The notes: a model not told the origin generated them from the letters alone. DNA of 8,454 nt from Thermoplasmatales archaeon UBA447 (GCA_002503205.1 DARE01000010.1:4181-12634), one strand, 5' to 3'. Counted from the stretch's first letter, positions 1 to 6,751 are shown. Made by a program: numbers and translations.

Positions 1-350
1 GAGCAATGGAGAGTGATCTTTTGACAGAATACGGAATGAGATGCATGTCATCCGGGGAGAAGGAATTCGACCCTCTTGCGTATCAGAGAGGCTCTATTTG
101 GTCTCATGATAATTTTCTTGTCATCAGGTCTCTGATAAGAGCCGATTTCAGGCGTGAAGCGGAGGCAGTAGCTGCAGGTGTTATGAAAGCGCTAACCTCT
201 ATTGGCTCGTTTCCAGAATACTATTCAGCAGACGCAAGGGGTTCTCTTATTCCTCAGGAAAAATTGAGGATAAGGCCATGCGATCCACAGGCTTGGACTG
301 TTGGAACCTTTATATTTATCAAAAATAATTTCCCCAGTCTCAAAGCCTGA
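1..350 (+). CDS. Glycogen debranching / amylo-alpha-1,6-glucosidase-like protein, C-terminal end (5' truncated)
   Basis: The frame is open from the window edge (first whole codon at base 3), so the ATG at base 6 is probably an internal methionine. About 115 residues of the C-terminus are visible. They match the end of the (alpha/alpha)6-barrel glycosidases of the glycogen debranching enzyme C-domain/GH63-like group. The block GMRCMSSGEKEFDPLAYQRG followed by SIWSHDN corresponds to the family's 'G.R.ls..e..ydP.sYh.GsvWpHDn'. A later FPEYY and CDPQAWTVGT correspond to 'lPElf' and 'CsPQAWaaGa'. Such enzymes hydrolyse alpha-1,6 branch or other alpha-glucosidic links in storage or trehalose-type glucans in the cytoplasm. 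The catalytic acids lie upstream of the window, so the exact substrate cannot be assigned. The gene ends 27 bp from the convergent flippase gene. A related alpha-glycosidase specificity is possible. Confidence 0.75.
   Translation, partial: AMESDLLTEYGMRCMSSGEKEFDPLAYQRGSIWSHDNFLVIRSLIRADFRREAEAVAAGVMKALTSIGSFPEYYSADARGSLIPQEKLRIRPCDPQAWTVGTFIFIKNNFPSLKA
318..330 (-). terminator. Possible T-rich terminator of the flippase gene
   Basis: On the minus strand, about 50 nt past the flippase stop codon, the sequence reads AATTATTTTTGAT. Oligo-T runs of this type end archaeal transcripts. It lies inside the 3' coding end of the convergent debranching gene, so the two transcripts would overlap at their tails. 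There is no hairpin, and the call rests on position and base composition only. Confidence 0.25.
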
Positions 351-377
351 TATAGGGAGAGAACGATGGTTGATACT

Positions 378-1907
378 TTAAATTACAAGGTTCAGCACTT
401 TCTTCATTCTGGAAGAACCGAATGAAAATACCTCAATAATCTGCCCTCGAACCTCAAGCGGAAAGGCCTTAAGCAGTTTTGATAAGCCAATGTAGATCAC
501 TCCGCCTAAAACAATGAGTAAAGGAAGGAAGATCAATGAAGACATTATGCTCATCTGAAGATAGTATATAACTCCAAACATTACCGCTGCGGATAACCAG
601 ATCTTCCCAAGCCTCGTAGCATCAATTCCAAAAATTCCTAGCTTCCTGGAATATGCAAAAAGAAGCAGGAAGCTTGTAACGCTAACTGATGAGTTTGCAA
701 GGGCAGCCCCGCTTAGACCCATGCTGGGGATCAGTGTGAATGAAAGAGTCACATTTGAGATCAAAGTTGAAATTGTGACTATTATGAAGAACCTTGTCGC
801 CCTCACTGAGGATACAGACTGTGTAAGCACATTCTGAGTGACGAAAACGGCAGTTATGAATAGAAGAATCATCAAAGGTCCGGTTCCAGGAAGGTACTGG
901 TCATCTGCGAACAGTTCAAGTATCTGTGGTGCCAGAGCTGCAACTCCAAGTGCGGCTGGAGTGTAAAGATAGGAGAGAACGCTGGATGAAACTGCTGTCG
1001 CATCCTTTATGTCTGCTCTCTGGCCATTTGAATAGAGCTCAGAGAACTTTGGAAGAAGAATATTGTTTATTGGGCCGGCAAGAATAGCAAGTGAACTGGA
1101 AATCAGCAGAACAAAGCTATATATGCCTAATTCTGCAGTCCTGAAGAAATAGGCGACCACAAACCTGTCAATGTATGAAGACCCGTACCCTATGATGCTT
1201 GAAAGAAGCAATGGGAAGGAATATTCGAAAACGGGACGTAGTGTAATTCTTTCAGCTCTTCTTTTGCTGAAATCCAAAAAGAATATCATTCCCATCAGAA
1301 AGACAAAGACACTGCCACCGTAACCAAGGGCAAGTCCCAGAATGGCATAGGTTATGCTATGTGTCATGTAGAGAAGAATGAATGAAATAAAATATGAAAA
1401 AGATTGCCCGAATATTGAAATGATTGCAGAGAACCTGAAGCCCTGAAGGCCCAGTATTATTCCATTGAATATGCTGAAACAGACGAGAAAGAACAATTCA
1501 ATTGCAAGGTATCTAACAACAAGGTAATCTGAGGAAGTGTGGAAGAACAATATGCTTATGTAAGGTGCAATCACGAAGGTCACTGCAGAACCTATGGCCG
1601 CAAAGATAAGGCCTATGACAATCATTTTCATTATAAGAGAATGAACTGCCTCGTAATCTCCTCTGCCGAGATAATATGATATGAAATGCTGGGCACCTTG
1701 CTGAAGTCCAAGACTGAAAACAATGTTGAATATTGTAACAATGGCAATAAGAAGTGACATCTCACCTACAATTGAAGTGGGGAATGTCTTCGCAAGAAAA
1801 ATGTAGAATATCAATCCGCTAATAAAAAAAGTGAATGTGCTGGCATACTGGTATACACTGCCAGCTATTGCTGATTGACGCTCTACCTTAAGTATGGAAA
1901 TGACCAA
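378..1907 (-). CDS. Wzx-type polysaccharide/oligosaccharide flippase (MOP superfamily)
   Basis: This 509-residue integral membrane protein has about 14 hydrophobic segments (for example residues 20-40, 50-68, 92-116, 133-153, 165-181, 186-211, 228-241, 261-279, 310-330, 344-364, 372-393, 398-418, 435-450, 457-475). Family landmarks are the N-terminal S.Y.y...F.f...i.yi.LAktF, a central SYIDRFVVAYFF followed by ELGIYSF, LPKFSELYSNGQ, ILELFADDQYLPG, and IPSMGLSGAALANS. These proteins flip lipid-linked glycans from the cytoplasmic to the outer face of the membrane for surface polysaccharide or N-glycan assembly. The start is TTG at 1905-1907: the frame upstream has no ATG before a stop at 1932-1934, and the first internal Met is residue 50, beyond the first membrane segment. 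A TATA-like box 28 bp upstream fits a leaderless transcript beginning at this TTG. A glycosyltransferase and a glycoprotein lie nearby on the other strand. The substrate is unknown. Confidence 0.85.
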   Translation of the reverse strand: MVISILKVERQSAIAGSVYQYASTFTFFISGLIFYIFLAKTFPTSIVGEMSLLIAIVTIFNIVFSLGLQQGAQHFISYYLGRGDYEAVHSLIMKMIVIGLIFAAIGSAVTFVIAPYISILFFHTSSDYLVVRYLAIELFFLVCFSIFNGIILGLQGFRFSAIISIFGQSFSYFISFILLYMTHSITYAILGLALGYGGSVFVFLMGMIFFLDFSKRRAERITLRPVFEYSFPLLLSSIIGYGSSYIDRFVVAYFFRTAELGIYSFVLLISSSLAILAGPINNILLPKFSELYSNGQRADIKDATAVSSSVLSYLYTPAALGVAALAPQILELFADDQYLPGTGPLMILLFITAVFVTQNVLTQSVSSVRATRFFIIVTISTLISNVTLSFTLIPSMGLSGAALANSSVSVTSFLLLFAYSRKLGIFGIDATRLGKIWLSAAVMFGVIYYLQMSIMSSLIFLPLLIVLGGVIYIGLSKLLKAFPLEVRGQIIEVFSFGSSRMKKVLNLVI

Positions 1908-1930
1908 TTTACTCGCAATGGGGAAATGGG

Positions 1931-1940
1931 ATTATAATTT
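1931..1940 (-). promoter_or_regulatory. TATA-like box for the flippase gene
   Basis: On the minus strand the sequence AAATTATAAT is centred about 28 bp before the TTG at 1907, the usual archaeal TATA-to-transcription-start distance. It supports a leaderless mRNA and the non-ATG start. It lies in the 58-bp gap after the zinc-ribbon gene, so the flippase may also be reached by read-through from that gene. Confidence 0.5.
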
Positions 1941-1965
1941 TTCCTCATTTATTCGGATGTTCGAA

Positions 1966-2748
1966 CTAATTTCCCAATGTGGTATCCTTTGCCTTTGATA
2001 TTCTACTGATAATTCCATTGAGGCCTAAGATGAGAATTATGTATCCTATTATTGAAAGGAAAATTGCTATTATTGCTCCTGCTTCTACTGAACCACTTGA
2101 AAAGGCAGAACCAACTCTGAATAATCCGATGGTTAGCATTATTATTCCGACTATCAATAAGATTGCACCAATTGCAAGAAGAATCGTTCCTAAGATGACA
2201 ACTCCAGTCAAGTGAGTAGATACTGACAGAGAGGACGATGTGGATGAAATTGTGGAAAATGAGGTTTCTGCAATAACTGCAAAAATAACTACAAGTAATA
2301 GACCAACAAGAACAAGAATGGCACCGGTTGCTCCTGTCCGTACTGTTGGTTTAAGATGCGACAGTTCCTTTAATCCCTTATATATCAGGATGTAGGCAGC
2401 TACTGATATCACAACATCAATCAAAATCACAATTATGATATCAGTGATGGATGAAGATAAAGAACTCAGGGAACTTGCAGAACTCAATGTCCCTAAAGGT
2501 CCGAGGATTCCACCAATGCTAAAGGTCCTCAATAGTATGTAGTCTAATGCTATACCCAATACAAATTCCAAAATAAATATCAAATATCCATTTCGCAGGA
2601 GTTTCAGACCCCTTAGAATGTTAGTTCCCGAGATGGAGTGATTTGTGGAGTTGCCAGGTAGATCAGATGAAAGATCCTGGCCACAAACCTCACATTTTGT
2701 ATTTGTGTCAGGGTTAGAATACTGGCAGTTTGGACATAACTTTGTCAT
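1966..2748 (-). CDS. Zinc-ribbon protein with five membrane segments, function unknown (DUF973-like)
   Basis: This 260-residue protein begins with a short zinc ribbon: Cys5-x2-Cys8 and Cys19-x2-Cys22 (CPNC ... CEVC). A polar Ser/Asn linker to about residue 48 follows, then about five hydrophobic helices (roughly 55-75, 103-124, 140-161, 181-209, 224-246). Two loops are serine-rich (about 88-100 and 163-177). The ribbon is expected on the cytoplasmic side. The layout and the C-terminal LSIIGYIILILGLNGI-type helix resemble archaeal uncharacterised membrane proteins of the DUF973 kind, but I recognise this only by style. The ATG at 2748 is preceded by an AT-rich TATA-like stretch at the leaderless distance and no Shine-Dalgarno sequence. 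The gene lies 58 bp upstream of the flippase on the same strand with no clear T-run between them, so co-transcription is possible. No catalytic motif was seen. Confidence 0.7.
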   Translation of the reverse strand: MTKLCPNCQYSNPDTNTKCEVCGQDLSSDLPGNSTNHSISGTNILRGLKLLRNGYLIFILEFVLGIALDYILLRTFSIGGILGPLGTLSSASSLSSLSSSITDIIIVILIDVVISVAAYILIYKGLKELSHLKPTVRTGATGAILVLVGLLLVVIFAVIAETSFSTISSTSSSLSVSTHLTGVVILGTILLAIGAILLIVGIIMLTIGLFRVGSAFSSGSVEAGAIIAIFLSIIGYIILILGLNGIISRISKAKDTTLGN

Positions 2749-2765
2749 GATATGGTAACAATAGG

Positions 2766-2780
2766 TATAATAAAATATTT
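2766..2780 (-). promoter_or_regulatory. TATA-like box for the zinc-ribbon gene
   Basis: On the minus strand AAATATTTTATTATA lies about 20-32 bp before the ATG at 2748. Either ATATTTTA or TTATTATA could be the TBP site. It is consistent with a leaderless transcript. Confidence 0.45.
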
Positions 2781-2833
2781 TTCCAAAAAACTAACTCTGT
2801 TGATATAGTTATCTCATTAATGCCAAGTACTGG

Positions 2834-2849
2834 ATGCATAGTAGTGCAT
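2834..2849. repeat. Short inverted repeat ATGCA-N6-TGCAT in the divergent intergenic region
   Basis: A perfect 5-bp dyad with a 6-base spacer (TAGTAG) sits in the 161-bp region between the divergent zinc-ribbon and glycosyltransferase genes. It is upstream of both TATA boxes: about 32 bp before the box at 2881 and 54 bp before the box ending at 2780. A looser CCAA/TTGG pair flanks it asymmetrically (2823-2826 and 2851-2854). It could be an operator for a dimeric regulator, but a 5-bp arm may arise by chance. Nothing else is evident in this gap apart from the two promoters. Confidence 0.25.
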
Positions 2850-2880
2850 GTTGGGAGAAACAATCAATACACTTGATATC

Positions 2881-2889
2881 CTTATATTC
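2881..2889 (+). promoter_or_regulatory. TATA-like box for the glycosyltransferase gene
   Basis: CTTATATTC is centred 25 bp before the ATG at 2910, and no Shine-Dalgarno sequence lies in between. This fits a leaderless archaeal transcript starting at or beside the ATG. Confidence 0.5.
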
Positions 2890-2909
2890 ACAGAACGCAT
2901 TCAAATTAA

Positions 2910-3905
2910 ATGGATTCCATGGAGGCTCTTCTTGGTAAAAACAATTCCTTAATCGAACCCACTGACTACAATTACAGAATTTCTTTCATAGCAGCCTCCA
3001 GTGCAATTGATGAAAAAGTTGAAAACTCTATTTACAGTATTTCCAGAATAGGAGAGGAACTGGGAAGGGATTTTGAAATCATTCTTTCCACCCCATTCAA
3101 GAGCAGCCTGAAATCAATGGCAAGAATTTTGCTCATCAGGGAGAATTGCCCACAATTTCAGCTAAATGTAGAGGATTTTTCATCTCCCGGAAAAGGAAAG
3201 CAGATGTCGTTCGAGAAGGCGACTGGAAAATTCGTAATACCATTCAATCCCGACATATTATATCCTGTTCAATTTTCCGACATACTCCATTCATTTCTAA
3301 AATTCAGGCTGAAGAGGCTGTACTACTCTGAACTCCCTCTAGTCAGTTCTGACATAATCAGGGAGGTTGGTGGGTGGCGTGAACTTCTTGTAGGTGAAGA
3401 CCTTGACCTTTTTGCCAGGATAAGCATGAATTACGGCACTTTGGCAATGCCCTCTGATCTGTTGCCGAATAATGGCTATGGAATCGAAAATACCATCGGT
3501 CTATCCAGGATATTTGCCCTGAATAGAATGCCATATGCAGAAAGGATGCAAAATGTCAGGGACCTTATCATATCCTGCAATCTTAGTTTCAAAGAGATGA
3601 ATTTATTCTCATCATTGCTGGCCGAATATGAGGGTCTTAGGATCAGGGGAATTTCTGCGATGGCACAGATTCTGAAACATTTCCATTCCGTGAAGCCAAT
3701 TAACTACGACAGGAATAACCTGACCATTTTTATGGAGTCTTTGCTTGAGTCACTTGTTTTAAGGGAATACCAGAGACTTGGAGATATCTCTTCGCATGTT
3801 CATCTCAATGTTCACAGGGTCTTATTGAAGTTTCTCAAAAAAAATAGTAATATGTTCAGCGAGATGAGCAATAGCCTCTCTCTATATGTGACGCCAGAAT
3901 ACTGA
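2910..3905 (+). CDS. Divergent family-2-like (GT-A) glycosyltransferase
   Basis: This 331-residue soluble protein has no signal peptide or membrane helix. Residues 22-60 form a Rossmann-like start (YRISFIAAS ... DFEIILST). Residues 94-115, GKGKQMSFEKATGKFVI then PFNPD, match the GT2 block 'G.a.a.n.g...a.Gd.i.flD.D', with NPD in place of a full DxD. VGGWRELL at 153-160 followed by GEDLDLFARI at 162-171 is the characteristic GT2 'GGf.e...gEDldl..R' acceptor/catalytic motif. The family transfers sugars from nucleotide- or dolichol-phosphate donors, usually in glycan or glycolipid assembly. NPD and ED are only about 48 residues apart, shorter than is usual in GT2 enzymes, so the acceptor region looks trimmed. 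Residues 190-331 are an unrecognised, probably helical tail. The gene lies 70 bp before the heavily glycosylated surface protein and divergently from the membrane-protein pair. Donor and acceptor are unknown. A second Met (codon 4, at 2919) is an alternative start, but the TATA distance favours 2910. Confidence 0.7.
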   Translation: MDSMEALLGKNNSLIEPTDYNYRISFIAASSAIDEKVENSIYSISRIGEELGRDFEIILSTPFKSSLKSMARILLIRENCPQFQLNVEDFSSPGKGKQMSFEKATGKFVIPFNPDILYPVQFSDILHSFLKFRLKRLYYSELPLVSSDIIREVGGWRELLVGEDLDLFARISMNYGTLAMPSDLLPNNGYGIENTIGLSRIFALNRMPYAERMQNVRDLIISCNLSFKEMNLFSSLLAEYEGLRIRGISAMAQILKHFHSVKPINYDRNNLTIFMESLLESLVLREYQRLGDISSHVHLNVHRVLLKFLKKNSNMFSEMSNSLSLYVTPEY

Positions 3906-3940
3906 TTTCCTCACTCAGGATAAACTGGTCTGAAGAATAG

Positions 3941-3952
3941 AATTTTATATTT
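3941..3952 (+). promoter_or_regulatory. TATA-like box for the surface glycoprotein gene
   Basis: AATTTTATATTT is centred about 30 bp before the ATG at 3976. It immediately precedes or overlaps the possible TTG start at 3952, which would leave no room for transcription to begin upstream of that TTG. The box therefore decides the start in favour of ATG 3976. Confidence 0.5.
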
Positions 3953-3975
3953 TGGGTAGATCCTGGCCCAGGTAT

Positions 3976-6720
3976 ATGACCTCAAATCCCTCTAGAGTCC
4001 TTACAGTATTTGTCATTATTTTTGTAATGTCCATTTATCTTCCAAACCCAATTGTAACTCACAGGAACGCTTACGCTAAAACTCCATTGGAGGAGAATGC
4101 CTCAATCGGGCCTAAAACTAATTCCGATTTTTATATTGATCAGAACTTTACCCTTGCCAGTGGAAATAATCTCAAAATAAGTGATCAGAATATTATTATA
4201 ACTTCAAGTGAACTTGACACTATAGATCTCACGGTCTATGGGCACCTTATTATTGAAAACTGTACACTTTTCATTTCAAATGAAACAATAAACAGAGTCA
4301 GCTCCCTGAATATATCGGTGAAGGGAACAGGATCTCTTCTTAAGGTGGAATATTCAAGACTTAACTATTCCGGCACACTTTATATGTCTAAATCCAGTGC
4401 GTTGTTCTTTCACACTATTGTTGGTGAGAACAATGGCGGGAATGTGAATGAGCCCTCCAGAGCGCTTAGAATAGATACATATGGCTCAAATGTTTCTATA
4501 GTTGACAGCAGAATAGGAGGGCAGACGGTCCTAAACGATCCGGGCAATTTCAGGGCAGGCAATATTTATGGCGTTAATTACAACTCACAGTACCCCGACA
4601 GCACCCCGGGAAATATGACAACACGTTCAGTGATAAACACGTCTATAAATCCCATTATTGACATGCTTAATTTCTCCATCAGCTACAAAGCGCTTGCAAA
4701 CGAAAGCTCAGGGGTGTACTTTTATCTCTACACGAAGTCAGGAATTCTTGACAACATCACTCTTCCATACAGATTGGGGGAAGGAATGAAGACTGTTCAG
4801 TTGAATCTGAATGTATCAGCAATGTCTAAAAGGATGGCATTTTATCTCAATAAAAGTGATTTCTGGCTGAGCAAAGAGTTTAACACGACCGATGCCCTTG
4901 GAATATTCAATCTTTCCATAACGCTTTTTTCAAACAGTTGGGTAAGACTGCTGGGGGAGAACTATTTCTCGGTGGTTTCAGTGAATTCCACCTATTACTT
5001 CAAGAATTCTTCAACTGACTTTAATGAGAACTCCTTTGAGATGGGTGATGGAGCCCAGTCTTATGGAAAGTCGTACATGGACATTATAAATTCTACAGCT
5101 GTATTCGTTGACACATCAGTTGAAGGATCAGAGGGCACTATCCTTCCTGTATCGGTGTTAAATTCAACTCTGATCCTGGCCAGGGAAGTTGAATTAGACG
5201 TTAATGACTCTGGTTATCCCTATCCCGTTGAAAATTTCAGTATTAATCCGTTAAATGGCACCTATGCAAATATCCAGTATTACCTGGCAGCCGGTATTCT
5301 TTCAAAAGTTACAAATAACTGGGAAAGTAAAAATCAGACAAATGCAGTCGCTGTTCCATATTTCTATGATTCTTACAACAATGAATACAATTTCACAGAC
5401 TTCATTTACAGTGCAGACAATGGTACCTTGACAGGGATGGTTTCCATCGATCCCTTTCCGAATATGGGTTCGAATGCATCCATTGCAGTTCAGAATATCA
5501 ATATGCCAATAGAATCAGTAAAACTTGTCTCTGCCTATCTTAATCTATCCGGGATCAGTTCCTTCAGCGTGAACGTTTTCGACGGTTTAGAAAAAAATTC
5601 ATCAATAGATGTATGGGTGAACATTGAAAATAAGACTGATGGATTCAATGAGACTTTCAATTCGAATTTAAAACCTAATTCAAATGGGTTTTCAATTATA
5701 AGGATGAAAATAGAAGGAATAATTCCCGGGAATTTTTATACCTGCTCTATCCAGAGAGCAAATGATGAATCTGGAGTATTAACTGCAATCAACAGCTCAC
5801 CAGTAAAATGCCTGGCACTGCTGAACGGAAGTGCTACAATTTCAAGTGCAAGCATCAATAATGCTGGAGAAGGGGGCTCAATTCTTAATGCCTCAATATC
5901 CCTGAATTCCCTCCATTCTACTGCAGGCAGTGTGATAATCCGAAACGGAAAATCAAAAGTTATGGCAGAAAATGTTACACTAATGCCAGGCGAGAACCAC
6001 TTCTCACTTAAAGCTGAGAATTTATCGCAATATCCAGACCTTTTCATTCAGGTTCATGCACCGCTATTATCGAAGAATGCCTCTAACATTATGGCGGTCA
6101 AACTGGTTAAGAATTATTATCCTGAAAGGTACCAGGTAAATTTAAGGGAAACCGGACTGGGTGAGAGACCAATGTGGGGCGTCAGAATAAACGGAACCCC
6201 TTACATGATATATGGTAATCAGGGCAACATCTCACTTTCCTCTGGCAACTATTCCATACTTCCTATTGGCCCATCTGGCTACAGGGCAGATGTTAATGGC
6301 AGTCTGTATGTGATCAATTCGTCCAGTTCGATCAACTTTAATTTTAGCAGGATTCTCTTAAGGCTTGTGTTCATTAACATTGGAAGTGACAATCGCACAT
6401 GGAAAGTTATCATAGACGGGTCAATTTTTGAAACTGATGGAAGCGAAATTAACATCAGCCTACCGTCGGGTACTTACAACTATGAAATTTCTGAGCCTGC
6501 TGGTTATTACACAACAAACAGGAGTTCAATTGTAAACCTTAAAGGAAATATGTCCATAAGCATAGCCACTGAAAAAGTGGAGGGACCCTTTGCAAGATTA
6601 GCTGGCCTGTTGTCGAATTCAAAATTCATTGCAGCTTCCATAATCATTCTGATACCTACATTGGCAATTTTTATTAACAGGAGAAGACACAGATGGAATT
6701 TGAGCAAGGGAAAAATGTAA
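3976..6720 (+). CDS. Large secreted, membrane-anchored surface glycoprotein (S-layer-like), about 47 N-glycosylation sequons
   Basis: The protein has 914 residues from ATG 3976. The frame can be opened at TTG 3952, adding 8 residues, but a TATA box lies at that position. Residues 8-22 are a hydrophobic signal segment, with likely cleavage after NAYA (residue 34). Residues about 73-150 contain short alternating strands around 'G.LiIeNCTL' and 'GSLLkv..s.l', resembling beta-helix turns. The middle is low in cysteine and rich in Asn/Ser/Thr. I count about 48 N-x-S/T sequons, about 47 of them before the C-terminal membrane helix, roughly one per 19 residues. Residues 715-865 hold two tandem Ig-like repeats. 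A single helix at about 884-901 is followed by a basic cytoplasmic tail (NRRRHRWNLSKGKM). This is a type I topology with the body outside the cell. It is probably a cell-surface or S-layer-type protein of a wall-less archaeon. An adhesin or a protease partner is possible, but no catalytic motif was seen. The neighbouring glycosyltransferase and flippase suit a glycosylated product. Confidence 0.8.
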   Translation: MTSNPSRVLTVFVIIFVMSIYLPNPIVTHRNAYAKTPLEENASIGPKTNSDFYIDQNFTLASGNNLKISDQNIIITSSELDTIDLTVYGHLIIENCTLFISNETINRVSSLNISVKGTGSLLKVEYSRLNYSGTLYMSKSSALFFHTIVGENNGGNVNEPSRALRIDTYGSNVSIVDSRIGGQTVLNDPGNFRAGNIYGVNYNSQYPDSTPGNMTTRSVINTSINPIIDMLNFSISYKALANESSGVYFYLYTKSGILDNITLPYRLGEGMKTVQLNLNVSAMSKRMAFYLNKSDFWLSKEFNTTDALGIFNLSITLFSNSWVRLLGENYFSVVSVNSTYYFKNSSTDFNENSFEMGDGAQSYGKSYMDIINSTAVFVDTSVEGSEGTILPVSVLNSTLILAREVELDVNDSGYPYPVENFSINPLNGTYANIQYYLAAGILSKVTNNWESKNQTNAVAVPYFYDSYNNEYNFTDFIYSADNGTLTGMVSIDPFPNMGSNASIAVQNINMPIESVKLVSAYLNLSGISSFSVNVFDGLEKNSSIDVWVNIENKTDGFNETFNSNLKPNSNGFSIIRMKIEGIIPGNFYTCSIQRANDESGVLTAINSSPVKCLALLNGSATISSASINNAGEGGSILNASISLNSLHSTAGSVIIRNGKSKVMAENVTLMPGENHFSLKAENLSQYPDLFIQVHAPLLSKNASNIMAVKLVKNYYPERYQVNLRETGLGERPMWGVRINGTPYMIYGNQGNISLSSGNYSILPIGPSGYRADVNGSLYVINSSSSINFNFSRILLRLVFINIGSDNRTWKVIIDGSIFETDGSEINISLPSGTYNYEISEPAGYYTTNRSSIVNLKGNMSISIATEKVEGPFARLAGLLSNSKFIAASIIILIPTLAIFINRRRHRWNLSKGKM
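6118..6570 (+). repeat. Two tandem 'ETGL / W.V.i.G' Ig-like domain repeats encoded in the surface glycoprotein
   Basis: Two consecutive units of about 75 residues (nt 6118-6351 and 6352-6570) share one plan. Each has a start strand (VNLRETGLGERPMWGVRING in unit 1, LVFINIGSDNRTWKVIIDG in unit 2). A strand ending in ISLSSGNYSILP or ISLPSGTYNYEI follows, then the turn PSGYRA or PAGYYT, and a closing N-rich strand. This matches the 'f.EtGLp.gt.W.V.lnG...v.nGtY.y.v..paGY' repeat that I recall from archaeal, especially Thermoplasmata, surface proteins and thermopsin-associated proteins. Unit 2 has lost the ETGL signature. The units sit just before the membrane anchor and probably act as stalk domains. 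Confidence 0.6.
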
Positions 6721-6730
6721 TATTATTTTA
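6718..6730 (+). promoter_or_regulatory. TATA-like box for the thiamine-binding/phosphatase operon
   Basis: TAATATTATTTTA is centred about 27 bp before the ATG at 6752 and shares its first bases with the TAA stop of the surface glycoprotein. There is no Shine-Dalgarno sequence before 6752, so a leaderless transcript is likely. Confidence 0.45.
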
Positions 6731-6751
6731 ACAGCCCTTTCATATTCACCC

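Noticed and set aside
1952..1965. TTCG...CGAA dyad between the zinc-ribbon and flippase genes as a terminator
   Set aside because: It has only a 4-bp stem and no adjacent T-run on the minus strand, so I do not support a terminator here.
1979..2215. Plus-strand open frame of 78 residues opposite the zinc-ribbon gene
   Set aside because: It is antisense to hydrophobic, low-complexity coding sequence. It has no promoter or family resemblance, while the minus strand has a clear zinc ribbon and membrane helices.
3146..3331. Plus-strand open frame of 61 residues inside the glycosyltransferase
   Set aside because: It is an alternate-frame shadow of a recognisable GT2-like coding region, with no signal of its own.
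3962..3972. CCTGG-C-CCAGG dyad as a stand-alone operator or RNA hairpin
   Set aside because: The one-base loop makes a hairpin implausible and the arms are short; it is mentioned only alongside the start-codon discussion.
5736..6047. Minus-strand open frame of 103 residues inside the surface glycoprotein
   Set aside because: It is antisense to continuous sequon-rich coding sequence and its translation shows no family features.
6507..6707. Minus-strand open frame of 66 residues over the glycoprotein C-terminus
   Set aside because: It is antisense to the stalk repeat and membrane anchor, and its hydrophobicity mirrors the anchor on the other strand.
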